A stretch of 40,310 nt of DNA from an uncultured bacterium (GTDB taxonomy: Bacteria > Bacillota > Clostridia > Peptostreptococcales > Anaerovoracaceae): assembly GCA_905214195.1 (NCBI GenBank), contig CAJMLH010000016.1, positions 1 to 40,310 of the forward strand, read 5' to 3'. The notes beneath the pieces were generated by a model. It did no database searches and had not been told where the DNA came from. It was given only the letters and a program-made list of their open reading frames with translations. This document shows, in pieces, positions 7,178-16,036 of the stretch. Position 1 is the stretch's first letter. Every line of letters begins with the position of its first letter. The translations under genes were made by a program, and so were the position numbers.

Positions 7178-8113
7178 ATGGAATTCAGACATTGTCCTGT
7201 GCTGCTTGAGCAGTGTATAGAAGGATTGAATATTAAAGAAAACGGAATTTATGTTGACGGAACTCTCGGAGGCGGAGGCCACAGCAAGGTCATATGCAGC
7301 AAACTGACTTCTGCAGGTACGCTTATAGGAATAGACAGAGACAATGATGCTCTAAATGCATCATCTGAAAGACTTAAAGACTTTGAATGCAACAAATATT
7401 TTGTGCAAAGTAATTATTCTGACATTAAACAAGTCCTTGAAGAACTATCTGTAGAAAAAATCGACGGTGCTCTTTTGGATTTGGGAGTGTCCTCATTTCA
7501 GCTTGATAATCCTCAAAGAGGGTTCTCATATATGAATGATGCTCCTCTTGATATGAGAATGAGCCAAGACGATGATTTTACAGCATATGATGTGGTGAAT
7601 GACTACAGCCGTAAAGCTCTTACCGAAGTTATTTCAAAATACGGAGAGGAAAGATGGGCCTCAAGGATAGCCGACTTTATAGTAAGGGGGCGGCAGGACA
7701 AGCCTATTGAAACAACTTTCGAGTTGGTTGAACTTATCAAACAAGCCATACCGGCATCAGCGAGAAGGACAGGACCTCACCCCGCCAAGAGAACATTTCA
7801 GGCGATAAGAATAGAGGTCAATGACGAATTAGGTCAACTTGAAAGGGCAGTGGAAGAGTTTTGTGATGTGTTGGCACCGGGCGGCAGACTTTGTATAATA
7901 ACATTTCATTCTCTTGAAGACAGAATAGTGAAAGATGTATTTAACAGGAGAGCCAATCCTTGTACATGCCCTAAAGAGTTTCCTGTATGTGTCTGCGGAA
8001 AGAAAGCTGATATAAAAAAGATTACAGGAAAGCCGATTGTACCCTCCGGGCAGGAGATGGAAGAAAATCCAAGAGCAAGAAGCGCAAAACTTAGAATTGC
8101 GGAAAAATTATAA
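7178..8113 (+). CDS. rsmH: 16S rRNA (cytosine-1402-N4)-methyltransferase RsmH (MraW)
   Basis: A 311-residue SAM-dependent methyltransferase that modifies C1402 in the decoding centre of 16S rRNA. The SAM-binding motif DGTLGGGGHS lies at residues 27-36. Family hallmarks follow: ALLDLGVSSFQLD, the DAPLDMRM segment, RTFQAIRIEVNDEL, and the C-terminal ITFHSLEDRIVK with a cysteine-rich stretch and a conserved NPRARSAKLR tail. The ATG at 7178 is preceded by AGGTGAT; the in-frame GTG at 7169 overlaps that site and is less likely. Length is normal for the family. It is the second gene of the dcw operon in nearly all bacteria that keep the cluster. Confidence 0.95.
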   Translation: MEFRHCPVLLEQCIEGLNIKENGIYVDGTLGGGGHSKVICSKLTSAGTLIGIDRDNDALNASSERLKDFECNKYFVQSNYSDIKQVLEELSVEKIDGALLDLGVSSFQLDNPQRGFSYMNDAPLDMRMSQDDDFTAYDVVNDYSRKALTEVISKYGEERWASRIADFIVRGRQDKPIETTFELVELIKQAIPASARRTGPHPAKRTFQAIRIEVNDELGQLERAVEEFCDVLAPGGRLCIITFHSLEDRIVKDVFNRRANPCTCPKEFPVCVCGKKADIKKITGKPIVPSGQEMEENPRARSAKLRIAEKL

Positions 8114-8136
8114 AATTTACAATTAAGGAAAAAAGT

Positions 8137-8604
8137 ATGGAAACAGCAAGAAAGGCTTATACAGCTGAATACTACGGTTATAATTACGCACCGGAAACAC
8201 AGCACGAGAGGATAAGGAGAACCAGGCAGAGACCTGAAATCGACAGAACACAAAAAAAACAGCAACAAGAGAAAGCATATAAGGCGGCTGTTCTTCGCAG
8301 CCTGATAGTCGCAGTAATAGCTGTTGGAGTACTTTTTATAGGTATGATTGTAGTCAATGCCCACGCTGCCAAGCTGCAATATTCCATAAATCAGCTGAGA
8401 AGTGAAAACGGCATTCTTCAAACAGAAATAGATATGCTGACTATCAAGTTGGACAGCAGCAAAACGATAAATCAGCTTGAGACTTATGCAGCAGATGAAT
8501 TGGGAATGTACTATCCTCAGGGAAGCGAATGTATACACCTTTCGACAATAAAACCGTCAGAAGAAAGTCTGATGGATTTGATAAGACAAAAAGCATATGA
8601 ATAA
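8137..8604 (+). CDS. ftsL: Cell division protein FtsL
   Basis: A 155-residue bitopic membrane protein of the divisome. The N-terminal 50 residues are polar and basic (arginine- and glutamine-rich) and cytoplasmic, one membrane helix lies at about 51-73, and a short external coiled coil with leucine-zipper-like spacing at about 78-115 should pair with DivIC. Sequence conservation in FtsL is always poor, so the call rests on this topology and on the position between rsmH and the septal penicillin-binding protein. The start is ATG with AAGGA seven bases upstream. The cytoplasmic tail, about 50 residues, is longer than in many homologues. Confidence 0.85.
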   Translation: METARKAYTAEYYGYNYAPETQHERIRRTRQRPEIDRTQKKQQQEKAYKAAVLRSLIVAVIAVGVLFIGMIVVNAHAAKLQYSINQLRSENGILQTEIDMLTIKLDSSKTINQLETYAADELGMYYPQGSECIHLSTIKPSEESLMDLIRQKAYE

Positions 8605-8658
8605 GGGCAAGCTCTTTTAAATATACATAGCTTTGTGACATAACTTCATATAGAAAGC

Positions 8659-8697
8659 AAGCCGGATAACTTAATATCAATAATAGTATTCCGGCTT
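8659..8697 (+). terminator. Hairpin between ftsL and spoVD, possible attenuator
   Basis: An 8-bp stem AAGCCGGA/TCCGGCTT with a further ACT/AGT pairing inside, followed by the T/A-rich TATATTATTATTTG. It is a plausible weak terminator, a processing site or an mRNA-stabilising hairpin in the 121-nt gap. The T run is interrupted, so full termination is doubtful. Confidence 0.4.
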
Positions 8698-8725
8698 TAT
8701 ATTATTATTTGGGAGATTATTTCTT

Positions 8726-10708
8726 ATGAAAAAAAACGCTGTAAGTTTGACCAATAAAAAGAGAATAGCGATAGGATTTATAATTATTGCGGTCCTCATG
8801 GTACTGCTTGCGTTTCGTGTTGCATGGATACAGGTGGTAAATGCCAATGAGATGACTCAAAAGGCAGTAGACCAGCAAACCAGCGATATTCCTATAGAAG
8901 CCAAAAGGGGAACGATATATGACCGTAACGGCAAGGAACTAGCAACCAGTGTAACATGTTATTCGGTGTGGGCAAGGCCTGCCCAACTTGCAGAGAGCAA
9001 ACAGAACAAAGGAATAGACAAAATAGCCGAAGACTTGGCGTCGGTCCTTGAAATGGATGCTGCCGATGTAAAAACAAAGATTACAAAAAATCAGGCCCTT
9101 GTAAAAGTTGCTCAATATCTGGAAAAAGAAGATGCAGATAAGGTCAGAGAACTTAAGATAGCCGGAATAGAACTATCGGAAGACACAAGAAGATACTATC
9201 CGTTGGGCAATTTTGCATCTCAGCTTTTAGGAAGCGTTACAGTAGACAATACGGGAAGAACCGGAATAGAATTGGAATATGACCAGTATTTGAGCGGAGT
9301 TTCCGGAAGATGGGTCAAAAATACTGATGTAGCGGGCAATGAATTGGTAGACGGCTCAGAAGAATATTATGAAGCCAAAGATGGTCTCAATGTGGTTCTG
9401 ACCATAGATGAAGCTATCCAGTATTATGTGGAAAAGGCTTTGCAGGAGGGAATGGAAAAAACAGACGCTGAGAAAATAATGTGTCTTGTAATGAACCCTA
9501 AAACGGGTGAAATTTTGGCAAGCGCCGTCACTCCGGGGTTTGATCCAAATAATGCGACAGAACCGGCGGATGAGGCAGCTAAGGAAGCTTATGATGCTCT
9601 TCCTGAAGATGAAAAGATATCATATCTTAACAAGATGTGGAGAAATCCCATAGTGAGCGATACTTATGAACCGGGTTCGACATTCAAACTTATAACAGCA
9701 TCATCGGCATTAGAAGAAAAGGTGATATCTCAGACAGAGACTTTCACTTGCAATACTAAGATAACTATTGCAGGTGTAACGCTGCATTGTTGGAGTTCCA
9801 GAGATCACGGAACACAGACAATCAAACAGGCACTTGGAAATTCATGCAACCCTGCTTTGGCAACAGTAGCTGGAAAGATGGGTGTAGACACATTCTACAA
9901 ATATATAGATATGTATGGAATAACCGAAAGAACGGGAGTTGATTATCCGGGGGAAACCGGCTCTATTATGTATAATTCCGATGATGTCGGACCGGTGGAA
10001 CTTGCAACAATGGGTTACGGTCAGAGTATCTCATTGACTCCGATACAGCTTTTGACAGCAGTAAGCGCAATAGGAAACGACGGAATTTTGCTTCAGCCCA
10101 GATATGTAAAATCTCTGACTGACTCTGACGGAAAGGTTGTAAAAGAATACAAAGCCAAAGAAGTCAGGAGGGTGATTTCGGAAGAAACCGCAGCAGAAAT
10201 GAGAGAAGCAATGGAATATGTAGTTTCTGACGGTGGTGCAGGAGTAGCGAAGATAACAGGATATCGCATAGGCGGAAAAACAGGAACCGCAAATAAAGTG
10301 GAAAACGGAAAATACGGCGATTATTACTACAGTTCATTTCTTGGAATGGCGCCTATGGACGATCCAAAGATTGCGATTCTTGTTGTAGTAGACAGTCCTA
10401 AGGGCTCATATTACGGTTCGCTTACAGCCGGCCCGATAGCAAAGAGCATATTACAAGATACATTGAGATATCTAAATGTGGAACCTGAGTATACTGAGGA
10501 AGAGCTTGCTGCGATTGAAGGAAATTATACTATAGTTCCGGATGTGGTTGGAACAGAATACAGTGAGGCAGTAGGCATAGTTGCAGGTCAGAGTTTAACT
10601 TACAACAAAAGAGAGGGAGCCGGAGAAGAATTTATTGTTGCCGCCCAGTATCCTGCGGCAGGTACGAAAGTAAAGAGAGGCTCAGAGGTATACTTATACG
10701 ATCAATAA
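8726..10708 (+). CDS. spoVD: Septal penicillin-binding protein 2B/SpoVD type, with PASTA domain
   Basis: A 660-residue class B transpeptidase that cross-links peptidoglycan and works with the SEDS polymerase FtsW. A membrane anchor at about 13-32 is followed by the dimerisation domain (RGTIYDRNGKELA near 58-70). The transpeptidase domain has the catalytic STFK at 318-321, SCN at 373-375 and KTG at 518-520, so all active-site motifs are intact. One PASTA domain (about 600-658) ends the protein. A single PASTA domain and this length match SpoVD better than vegetative PbpB, which has two. It is the only such gene in the cluster, so it may serve vegetative division, sporulation or both. murE follows after 39 nt. 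Confidence 0.92.
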   Translation: MKKNAVSLTNKKRIAIGFIIIAVLMVLLAFRVAWIQVVNANEMTQKAVDQQTSDIPIEAKRGTIYDRNGKELATSVTCYSVWARPAQLAESKQNKGIDKIAEDLASVLEMDAADVKTKITKNQALVKVAQYLEKEDADKVRELKIAGIELSEDTRRYYPLGNFASQLLGSVTVDNTGRTGIELEYDQYLSGVSGRWVKNTDVAGNELVDGSEEYYEAKDGLNVVLTIDEAIQYYVEKALQEGMEKTDAEKIMCLVMNPKTGEILASAVTPGFDPNNATEPADEAAKEAYDALPEDEKISYLNKMWRNPIVSDTYEPGSTFKLITASSALEEKVISQTETFTCNTKITIAGVTLHCWSSRDHGTQTIKQALGNSCNPALATVAGKMGVDTFYKYIDMYGITERTGVDYPGETGSIMYNSDDVGPVELATMGYGQSISLTPIQLLTAVSAIGNDGILLQPRYVKSLTDSDGKVVKEYKAKEVRRVISEETAAEMREAMEYVVSDGGAGVAKITGYRIGGKTGTANKVENGKYGDYYYSSFLGMAPMDDPKIAILVVVDSPKGSYYGSLTAGPIAKSILQDTLRYLNVEPEYTEEELAAIEGNYTIVPDVVGTEYSEAVGIVAGQSLTYNKREGAGEEFIVAAQYPAAGTKVKRGSEVYLYDQ

Positions 10709-10747
10709 TTTAAGGTGTGAGTCGGCAAATCCCGACGAGAGGTATGT

Positions 10748-12247
10748 ATGAAGCTGAAAAGGCTGACAGATTCATTGCCTGAATGCCGTATATGCGGCAG
10801 TGTGGATAAAGATGTGAAAACTATTGTGTACCACTCAGATAAAGCTATACCGGAAAGTTTGTTTTTTGCGGTTGACGGTCACCTTGAAGATGGAAAAAAA
10901 TATATAGAAAAAGCAATTGAAAACGGTGCAAGAACCATAGTAATGTCGGAGGGGAAAACAGAAAATCTGCCACAAGACATCACGCAAGACATAACAACTG
11001 TGGAGACAAGTGATGTAAGAAAAGCAATGGCACAAATAAGCGATGCGTTTTACAATCACCCCTCACAGAGGCTTTTGGTAATAGGTGTAACCGGAACAAA
11101 GGGCAAGACTTCTGTAACATTTATGATTAGAAGTATCCTTGAAGCAGCCGGAATCAAGACAGGTATAATAGGGACTGTTTTTAACGGATATGAAGAGCAT
11201 ATGACAGATGCCTTTGCAACTACGCCTCAGTCACCGGACATACAAAAACTTATGGCGGAGATGGAAGATGCCGGATGTAAGGCAGTAGTAATGGAAGTTT
11301 CGTCACAAGGGCTTATGCACAGCAGAGTAGAGAATATAGATTTTGATATCGGGGTTTTTACCAATATCAGCCCGGACCATATAGGAGATGGGGAACACTC
11401 AAACTTTGAGGAGTATCTCTTTTGGAAAAAAACTCTCTTCTCAAAATGTCGCAGGGCCGTTATAAACTGTGATGACCCATGGCATGAATACATGGTGAAG
11501 GATGAAAATCTTGAGCAAGTGGTGTATTTCGGAGAAACTGAAAAGGCGGATTTTTGCAGTTTTAATCATGGATTGGTTACAGACGGAGGCAGGCTTGGAA
11601 TATCTTATGACTTAAAATCCAAAAAGCCTTGCGGCGATGATTCCGTTAGACATATAAGCATAAATCTGGCAGGGGATTTCAACATACAAAATACGCTGTC
11701 AGCAATAGCAGTGACTAAATCTCTTGGAATACCATGGAGCATTATAGAGGAAACTATAAGTAATGTGAAAGTCCCGGGTAGAGTTGAAAAGATAGATATA
11801 AGCGATGATTTTACTGTTTTGGTGGATTATGCTCATAACGGAGTAGCGCTTAAAAGCCTGTTGAAAAGCCTTAGAAAATACGAACCGCAGAGGTTAATGC
11901 TGGTATTTGGGTGTGGAGGCAACCGAGACAGAAACAGGCGATTCGAGATGGCTAAAGCGGCTATGGAAACAGCAGATTTCATAATAGTAACATCAGACAA
12001 TCCAAGAAGAGAACAGCCGCAAAAGATAATAGATGATATAACAAGCAGAATGAAATTCTGCGATAAGGTTATAATGGCAATACCGGATAGGCAAAAGGCG
12101 ATACAAAGGGTTATAGCTGAAGCTAAAAGGGGAGATATAGTAGTGGTTGCAGGTAAAGGCCATGAAACTTATCAGATAATCGGAGATGAAATAAGACATT
12201 TTGACGATAAGGAAGTCATACTGTCATGCAGGAGAGGTTTAAAATGA
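10748..12247 (+). CDS. murE: UDP-MurNAc-tripeptide synthetase MurE (meso-diaminopimelate adding)
   Basis: A 499-residue cytoplasmic Mur ligase that adds the third amino acid to UDP-MurNAc-L-Ala-D-Glu. The ATP-binding loop GTKGKTS is at residues 116-122, the central-domain TTPQSPDIQ and SSQGLMHSR (near 159 and 191) bind the substrate, and the carbamylated-lysine region is present. DNPR at 417-420 is the specificity motif associated with meso-diaminopimelate rather than lysine, so the wall is predicted to be DAP-type. The start is ATG with GAGAGG upstream. Its stop overlaps the start of murF as ATGA, indicating translational coupling. Length is normal. Confidence 0.95.
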   Translation: MKLKRLTDSLPECRICGSVDKDVKTIVYHSDKAIPESLFFAVDGHLEDGKKYIEKAIENGARTIVMSEGKTENLPQDITQDITTVETSDVRKAMAQISDAFYNHPSQRLLVIGVTGTKGKTSVTFMIRSILEAAGIKTGIIGTVFNGYEEHMTDAFATTPQSPDIQKLMAEMEDAGCKAVVMEVSSQGLMHSRVENIDFDIGVFTNISPDHIGDGEHSNFEEYLFWKKTLFSKCRRAVINCDDPWHEYMVKDENLEQVVYFGETEKADFCSFNHGLVTDGGRLGISYDLKSKKPCGDDSVRHISINLAGDFNIQNTLSAIAVTKSLGIPWSIIEETISNVKVPGRVEKIDISDDFTVLVDYAHNGVALKSLLKSLRKYEPQRLMLVFGCGGNRDRNRRFEMAKAAMETADFIIVTSDNPRREQPQKIIDDITSRMKFCDKVIMAIPDRQKAIQRVIAEAKRGDIVVVAGKGHETYQIIGDEIRHFDDKEVILSCRRGLK

Positions 12248-13620
12248 GAGAATTTACAGTACCGGAAATAGTCAAGGCTGTCGGAGGACGGCTTGTAAGA
12301 GGTGAGGGAAAAAATAAGGTAAAAGGATTTTCCATAGATTCGAGGGAAATAGAAGAAAACATGATGTTTTTTGCCATTGTGGGCGAAAACAACGACGGAC
12401 ATGACTTTATAAACCAAGTTTTTAAAAAAGGATGCAGAGTTGTAGCTGTTTCCGACGAAAACAAGATGCCTAATGAAATAGGGGAAGCCGATGTAATACT
12501 GGTAGAAAATACTACGACTGCATTGCAGAATTTGGCAAAATATTATCTGAATCTTTTGCCGCTGAAAAAGAAAATCGGAGTTACAGGAAGCGTAGGAAAA
12601 ACCAGTACAAGAGATTTTATGTATTATGTGGCTTCGACTAAATACAAAACAGGCAGAAACAAGAAGAATTACAACAATGCCCATGGTTTGCCGCTGTCAA
12701 TACTTGAGTTTGATGAAGACACTGAGATAGCGGTGTTGGAAATGGGAATGGATAGACCGGGAGAAATAAAACTTTTGGCGGATATAGTAAGACCGGATAT
12801 AGCCATAATAACAAGAATTGCTGAAGTGAATATAGAAATGATGAAAAATTTAGACAACATACTAAAGGCAAAGATGGAAATAACAGAGTATTTCCATAAG
12901 GACGCAACTCTTGTTGTCAACAGCTCTTGCCCAATGTTAAAGCCGGAGAGAGTCAGCGGGGAATATAATCTTGTAACCGTAAGTGAAGAAGCGGGGGACT
13001 ATGTTGTAAAAGAAATTTGCGATTTGGGAGATAAAGGTATAAAATACATCTTGAATCGAAACGATAAGGAGTATAAAATAGAACTTCCTGTGGCAGGCGG
13101 TCATAATGCTCTTAACTCAGCATTGACTATAGCGGCAGGAGAGCTTATAGGAATAGATATAGAACAGGCAGCCGAGGGACTTACTCGATCTGAGCTGACA
13201 GGAAAGAGACTTAAAATAACAGACGGTAATGGTGTAAAGGTAATAGATGACACTTATAATGCTTGTGAGGATTCGGTAAAATCGGCTATAGATACCTTAG
13301 CAGCTATAGAGGGAGACCGTCATGTGGCAATCCTTGGAGATATTTTGGGATTGGCAGAAAGAGCAGAGGCAGGACACAGTGCTGTAGGCAGACATGCGGC
13401 GCAAAAAAAAGTGGACCTTTTGATTGCTATAGGAGACGATGCAAAATATTATGCAAAAGGTGCCTCTGAACTGATGGACGATAGGAATATAATGTTCTTT
13501 AAGAGTAAAGAAGAGTTTATTTCGAAAGCAGAAAGCATCATTAAAAAAGGTGATGTAATACTTGTAAAAGCCTCAAGAGGCATGAAGATGGAACAGATAG
13601 TAAACAAAATTTTAGGATAA
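12244..13620 (+). CDS. murF: UDP-MurNAc-tripeptide-D-alanyl-D-alanine ligase MurF
   Basis: A 458-residue ATP-dependent ligase that adds D-Ala-D-Ala to the UDP-MurNAc tripeptide, the last cytoplasmic step of the peptide stem. The ATP-binding motif GSVGKTS is at residues 115-121, followed by the family segment KNYNNAHGLPLS and LEMGMDRPGEI; the C-terminal DDTYNACEDSVKSAI matches the usual DxYNANP region with Cys in place of the customary Asn-Pro. The start is ATG 12244, overlapping the murE stop by four bases, with GGAGAGG seven bases upstream; the in-frame ATG at 12226 lies before that site. Part of the dcw operon. Confidence 0.94.
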   Translation: MREFTVPEIVKAVGGRLVRGEGKNKVKGFSIDSREIEENMMFFAIVGENNDGHDFINQVFKKGCRVVAVSDENKMPNEIGEADVILVENTTTALQNLAKYYLNLLPLKKKIGVTGSVGKTSTRDFMYYVASTKYKTGRNKKNYNNAHGLPLSILEFDEDTEIAVLEMGMDRPGEIKLLADIVRPDIAIITRIAEVNIEMMKNLDNILKAKMEITEYFHKDATLVVNSSCPMLKPERVSGEYNLVTVSEEAGDYVVKEICDLGDKGIKYILNRNDKEYKIELPVAGGHNALNSALTIAAGELIGIDIEQAAEGLTRSELTGKRLKITDGNGVKVIDDTYNACEDSVKSAIDTLAAIEGDRHVAILGDILGLAERAEAGHSAVGRHAAQKKVDLLIAIGDDAKYYAKGASELMDDRNIMFFKSKEEFISKAESIIKKGDVILVKASRGMKMEQIVNKILG

Positions 13621-13637
13621 GAGATAAGGAGAGAAAA

Positions 13638-14627
13638 ATGGAATCGTTAATATTCCCGATAACAGCACTGATTGCAGCATGGGTTTTGGGAGCGTTGCTC
13701 GAAAAAATGCTGATTCCTTTTTTGGAAAAGAAACAATTCAGACAATTTGTAAGAGATGAGGGGCCAAAGTCGCATCTGCATAAGACAGGTACGCCAAGCA
13801 TGGGCGGTCTTGGAATTATTGCTGCTGCTTCAATATGTACGATAGTGGTGACTGCAGTGACAAGCAGATTGACAATCGAGGTTTTTGCAGTTTTGCTTGC
13901 CATGATTCTCTTTGGACTGATAGGATTTATAGACGATTATGAAAAGGCAGTAAAGAAAAATAATCTGGGACTCAATCCTAAGCAGAAAATAGTTATGCAG
14001 CTTGGTTTTTCACTGGCCTTTGCTATTTTTGCTTCGTTCTTCTCAGGCTCCGGATTTGTAGAAAGCACAGCTATATGGATACCCGTTTGGGATGTCACAT
14101 TTGACTTGGGCATATTTTATATACCGTTTGTGATGTTTGTAATGGTCGCTTTCAGTAATGCAGTCAATCTGACCGATGGTCTTGACGGACTGGCATCGGG
14201 AATTACTGCACTTGTATCATTCTTCATGGTAATAGGCGGGGTATCTTTCGGATATATGGATCAGTCTGTACTGTTTGGAGCAGTTGCAGGCGGATGTCTT
14301 GGATTTTTGATGTTTAATAAATATCCTGCAAAGATATTCATGGGAGATACAGGGTCTATGGCTCTCGGAGGTGTGCTGTCTGCCGGGGCGATTTTGATGA
14401 AACTTGAGTTTCTTTTGGCTGTAGCAGGTCTTATATATGTTATAGAAGCGTTATCTGTAATAATACAGGTTACTTATTACAAAAAAACTAAAAAAAGGAT
14501 TTTTAAGATGGCACCGATACATCATCATTTTGAACTTTGCGGAATGAAAGAAACAAAAGTTGTGATGATGTTCTGGGGATTCACAATGGCATTTTGCCTT
14601 TTGGCCATAGTATTGATGCATCTTTAA
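13638..14627 (+). CDS. mraY: Phospho-N-acetylmuramoyl-pentapeptide transferase MraY
   Basis: A 329-residue integral membrane enzyme with about ten helices that moves phospho-MurNAc-pentapeptide from UDP to undecaprenyl phosphate, producing lipid I. GTPSMGG is at residues 51-57, the catalytic Asp pair DD at 98-99, NAVNLTDGLDGLA at 173-185, and MGDTGSMALGG and APIHHHFE follow in the last third; these cover the metal- and nucleotide-binding residues of the family. Length is normal. The ATG is preceded by AAGGAGAG. It sits between murF and murD with gaps of under 20 nt. Confidence 0.96.
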   Translation: MESLIFPITALIAAWVLGALLEKMLIPFLEKKQFRQFVRDEGPKSHLHKTGTPSMGGLGIIAAASICTIVVTAVTSRLTIEVFAVLLAMILFGLIGFIDDYEKAVKKNNLGLNPKQKIVMQLGFSLAFAIFASFFSGSGFVESTAIWIPVWDVTFDLGIFYIPFVMFVMVAFSNAVNLTDGLDGLASGITALVSFFMVIGGVSFGYMDQSVLFGAVAGGCLGFLMFNKYPAKIFMGDTGSMALGGVLSAGAILMKLEFLLAVAGLIYVIEALSVIIQVTYYKKTKKRIFKMAPIHHHFELCGMKETKVVMMFWGFTMAFCLLAIVLMHL

Positions 14628-14645
14628 ACTTTTAGGGGTAATGAT

Positions 14646-16022
14646 ATGAAAAATATAAATTTGAATAACATAAGAGGTAAAAGAGTTCTTGTCGTAGGAA
14701 TGGGAAAATCGGGAATCGCTGCGATTCAGGCTATGCTTAAGCTTGGAGCGGAAGTAACGATTCAGGATTCAAAAAAAGCAGAGGATATGGATGGCCAGCT
14801 TCTGAGTTTTTTGACAGGAAGAGGACTTAGATTATGCCTTGGAAAAGTTCCGGAAGATTTGAGCTCCTTTGATATGCTCATACTTAGTCCGGGGGTAGAC
14901 CCGGAGCTTGATTTTATACAGAAAGCAAAAGAAGCGGGAGCTGAAATAGTAGGGGAGCTTGAAATTGCCTACAGAGTGGCAAGAGGAAATTTTGTGGCGA
15001 TAACAGGCACCAACGGAAAGACCACTACCACTACTTTGGTAGGAGAAATATTTAAAAATGCAAGAAAGAACACTTATGTCGTCGGTAATATAGGTGTAGC
15101 TGTAATTTCAAAGGCATTGGACGCTGAGGAGGGCGATTGGCTTATAACAGAAACCAGTAGCTTCCAGTTGCAGACAGTGAAATATTTTAAACCGGTGGTA
15201 TCTGCAATTCTAAATATAACACCGGATCATCTGAACAGACATCATACTATGGAAAATTACGGACTTGCCAAAGCAAATGTGTTTATGAACCAGGATGAAA
15301 CAGGATATTGTATAATAAATGCAGAAGATGAAATGTGTGTTAAGCTGGCACAAAATGCCAAACCGCAAGTAATCTTGTTTTCGTCTGTCAGGGAACTGAA
15401 AAAGGGTGCTTTCGTTAAAGACGGTATTTTAGTAATAGCAGACGGTGAAAAGACTGTGGAACTTTGCAGAGCGGATGAACTTAAAATTATAGGAAAGCAT
15501 AATGTGGAAAACGCTCTTGCGGCGGCGGCTATAGCATACTTTGCAGGTATAGAGCCTGAAATTATCGGAACAACGCTTCGGAACTTTGCAGGCGTTGCTC
15601 ATAGAATAGAGTATTGCGGAATGGCTGACGGAGTAAAATTCTATAACGATTCCAAAGGAACTAATATAGATGCCACAGTTACAGCACTTAATGCTATAGG
15701 AAAGGATATAATTCTTATTGCCGGCGGTGACGGTAAAGGTCAGGACTTTTCTCAGCTTATAGAAAGTTTTGACGGAAGAGTAAAACATATGGTCCTTATA
15801 GGAAAGGATGGTCCTAAGATTGCAGAAGCGGCAGATAATGCCGGATTTAAGGACTACAGCTACGGAGCCAATATGCAGGAATGTGTAAAAAAAGCAGTTG
15901 AAATTGCCGAGCCTAAAGATACAATACTTCTTTCTCCGGCATGTGCAAGCTGGGATATGTATGACAATTTTGAACAGAGAGGCGACCATTTCAGAGAACT
16001 GGTTGCAAGATTGGGAAATTAG
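14646..16022 (+). CDS. murD: UDP-MurNAc-L-alanine:D-glutamate ligase MurD
   Basis: A 458-residue cytoplasmic ligase that adds D-glutamate to UDP-MurNAc-L-Ala. An N-terminal Rossmann-like domain begins VLVVGMGKSGIAA (residues 14-26). The ATP loop GTNGKTT is at 121-127, LNITPDHLNRH near 190-200, and the C-terminal YNDSKGTNIDA and LLSPACASWDMYDNFEQRG are the usual family signatures. The start is ATG with AGGGG upstream. It lies between mraY (18-nt gap) and ftsW (14-nt gap). Confidence 0.95.
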   Translation: MKNINLNNIRGKRVLVVGMGKSGIAAIQAMLKLGAEVTIQDSKKAEDMDGQLLSFLTGRGLRLCLGKVPEDLSSFDMLILSPGVDPELDFIQKAKEAGAEIVGELEIAYRVARGNFVAITGTNGKTTTTTLVGEIFKNARKNTYVVGNIGVAVISKALDAEEGDWLITETSSFQLQTVKYFKPVVSAILNITPDHLNRHHTMENYGLAKANVFMNQDETGYCIINAEDEMCVKLAQNAKPQVILFSSVRELKKGAFVKDGILVIADGEKTVELCRADELKIIGKHNVENALAAAAIAYFAGIEPEIIGTTLRNFAGVAHRIEYCGMADGVKFYNDSKGTNIDATVTALNAIGKDIILIAGGDGKGQDFSQLIESFDGRVKHMVLIGKDGPKIAEAADNAGFKDYSYGANMQECVKKAVEIAEPKDTILLSPACASWDMYDNFEQRGDHFRELVARLGN

Positions 16023-16036
16023 GGTATATTTGTAAT

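Noticed and set aside
7906..8538. 210-codon open frame on the minus strand across rsmH and ftsL
   Set aside because: It is antisense to two well-supported genes, has no ribosome binding site, and its product is a low-complexity Phe/Cys/Ser-rich sequence with no domain.
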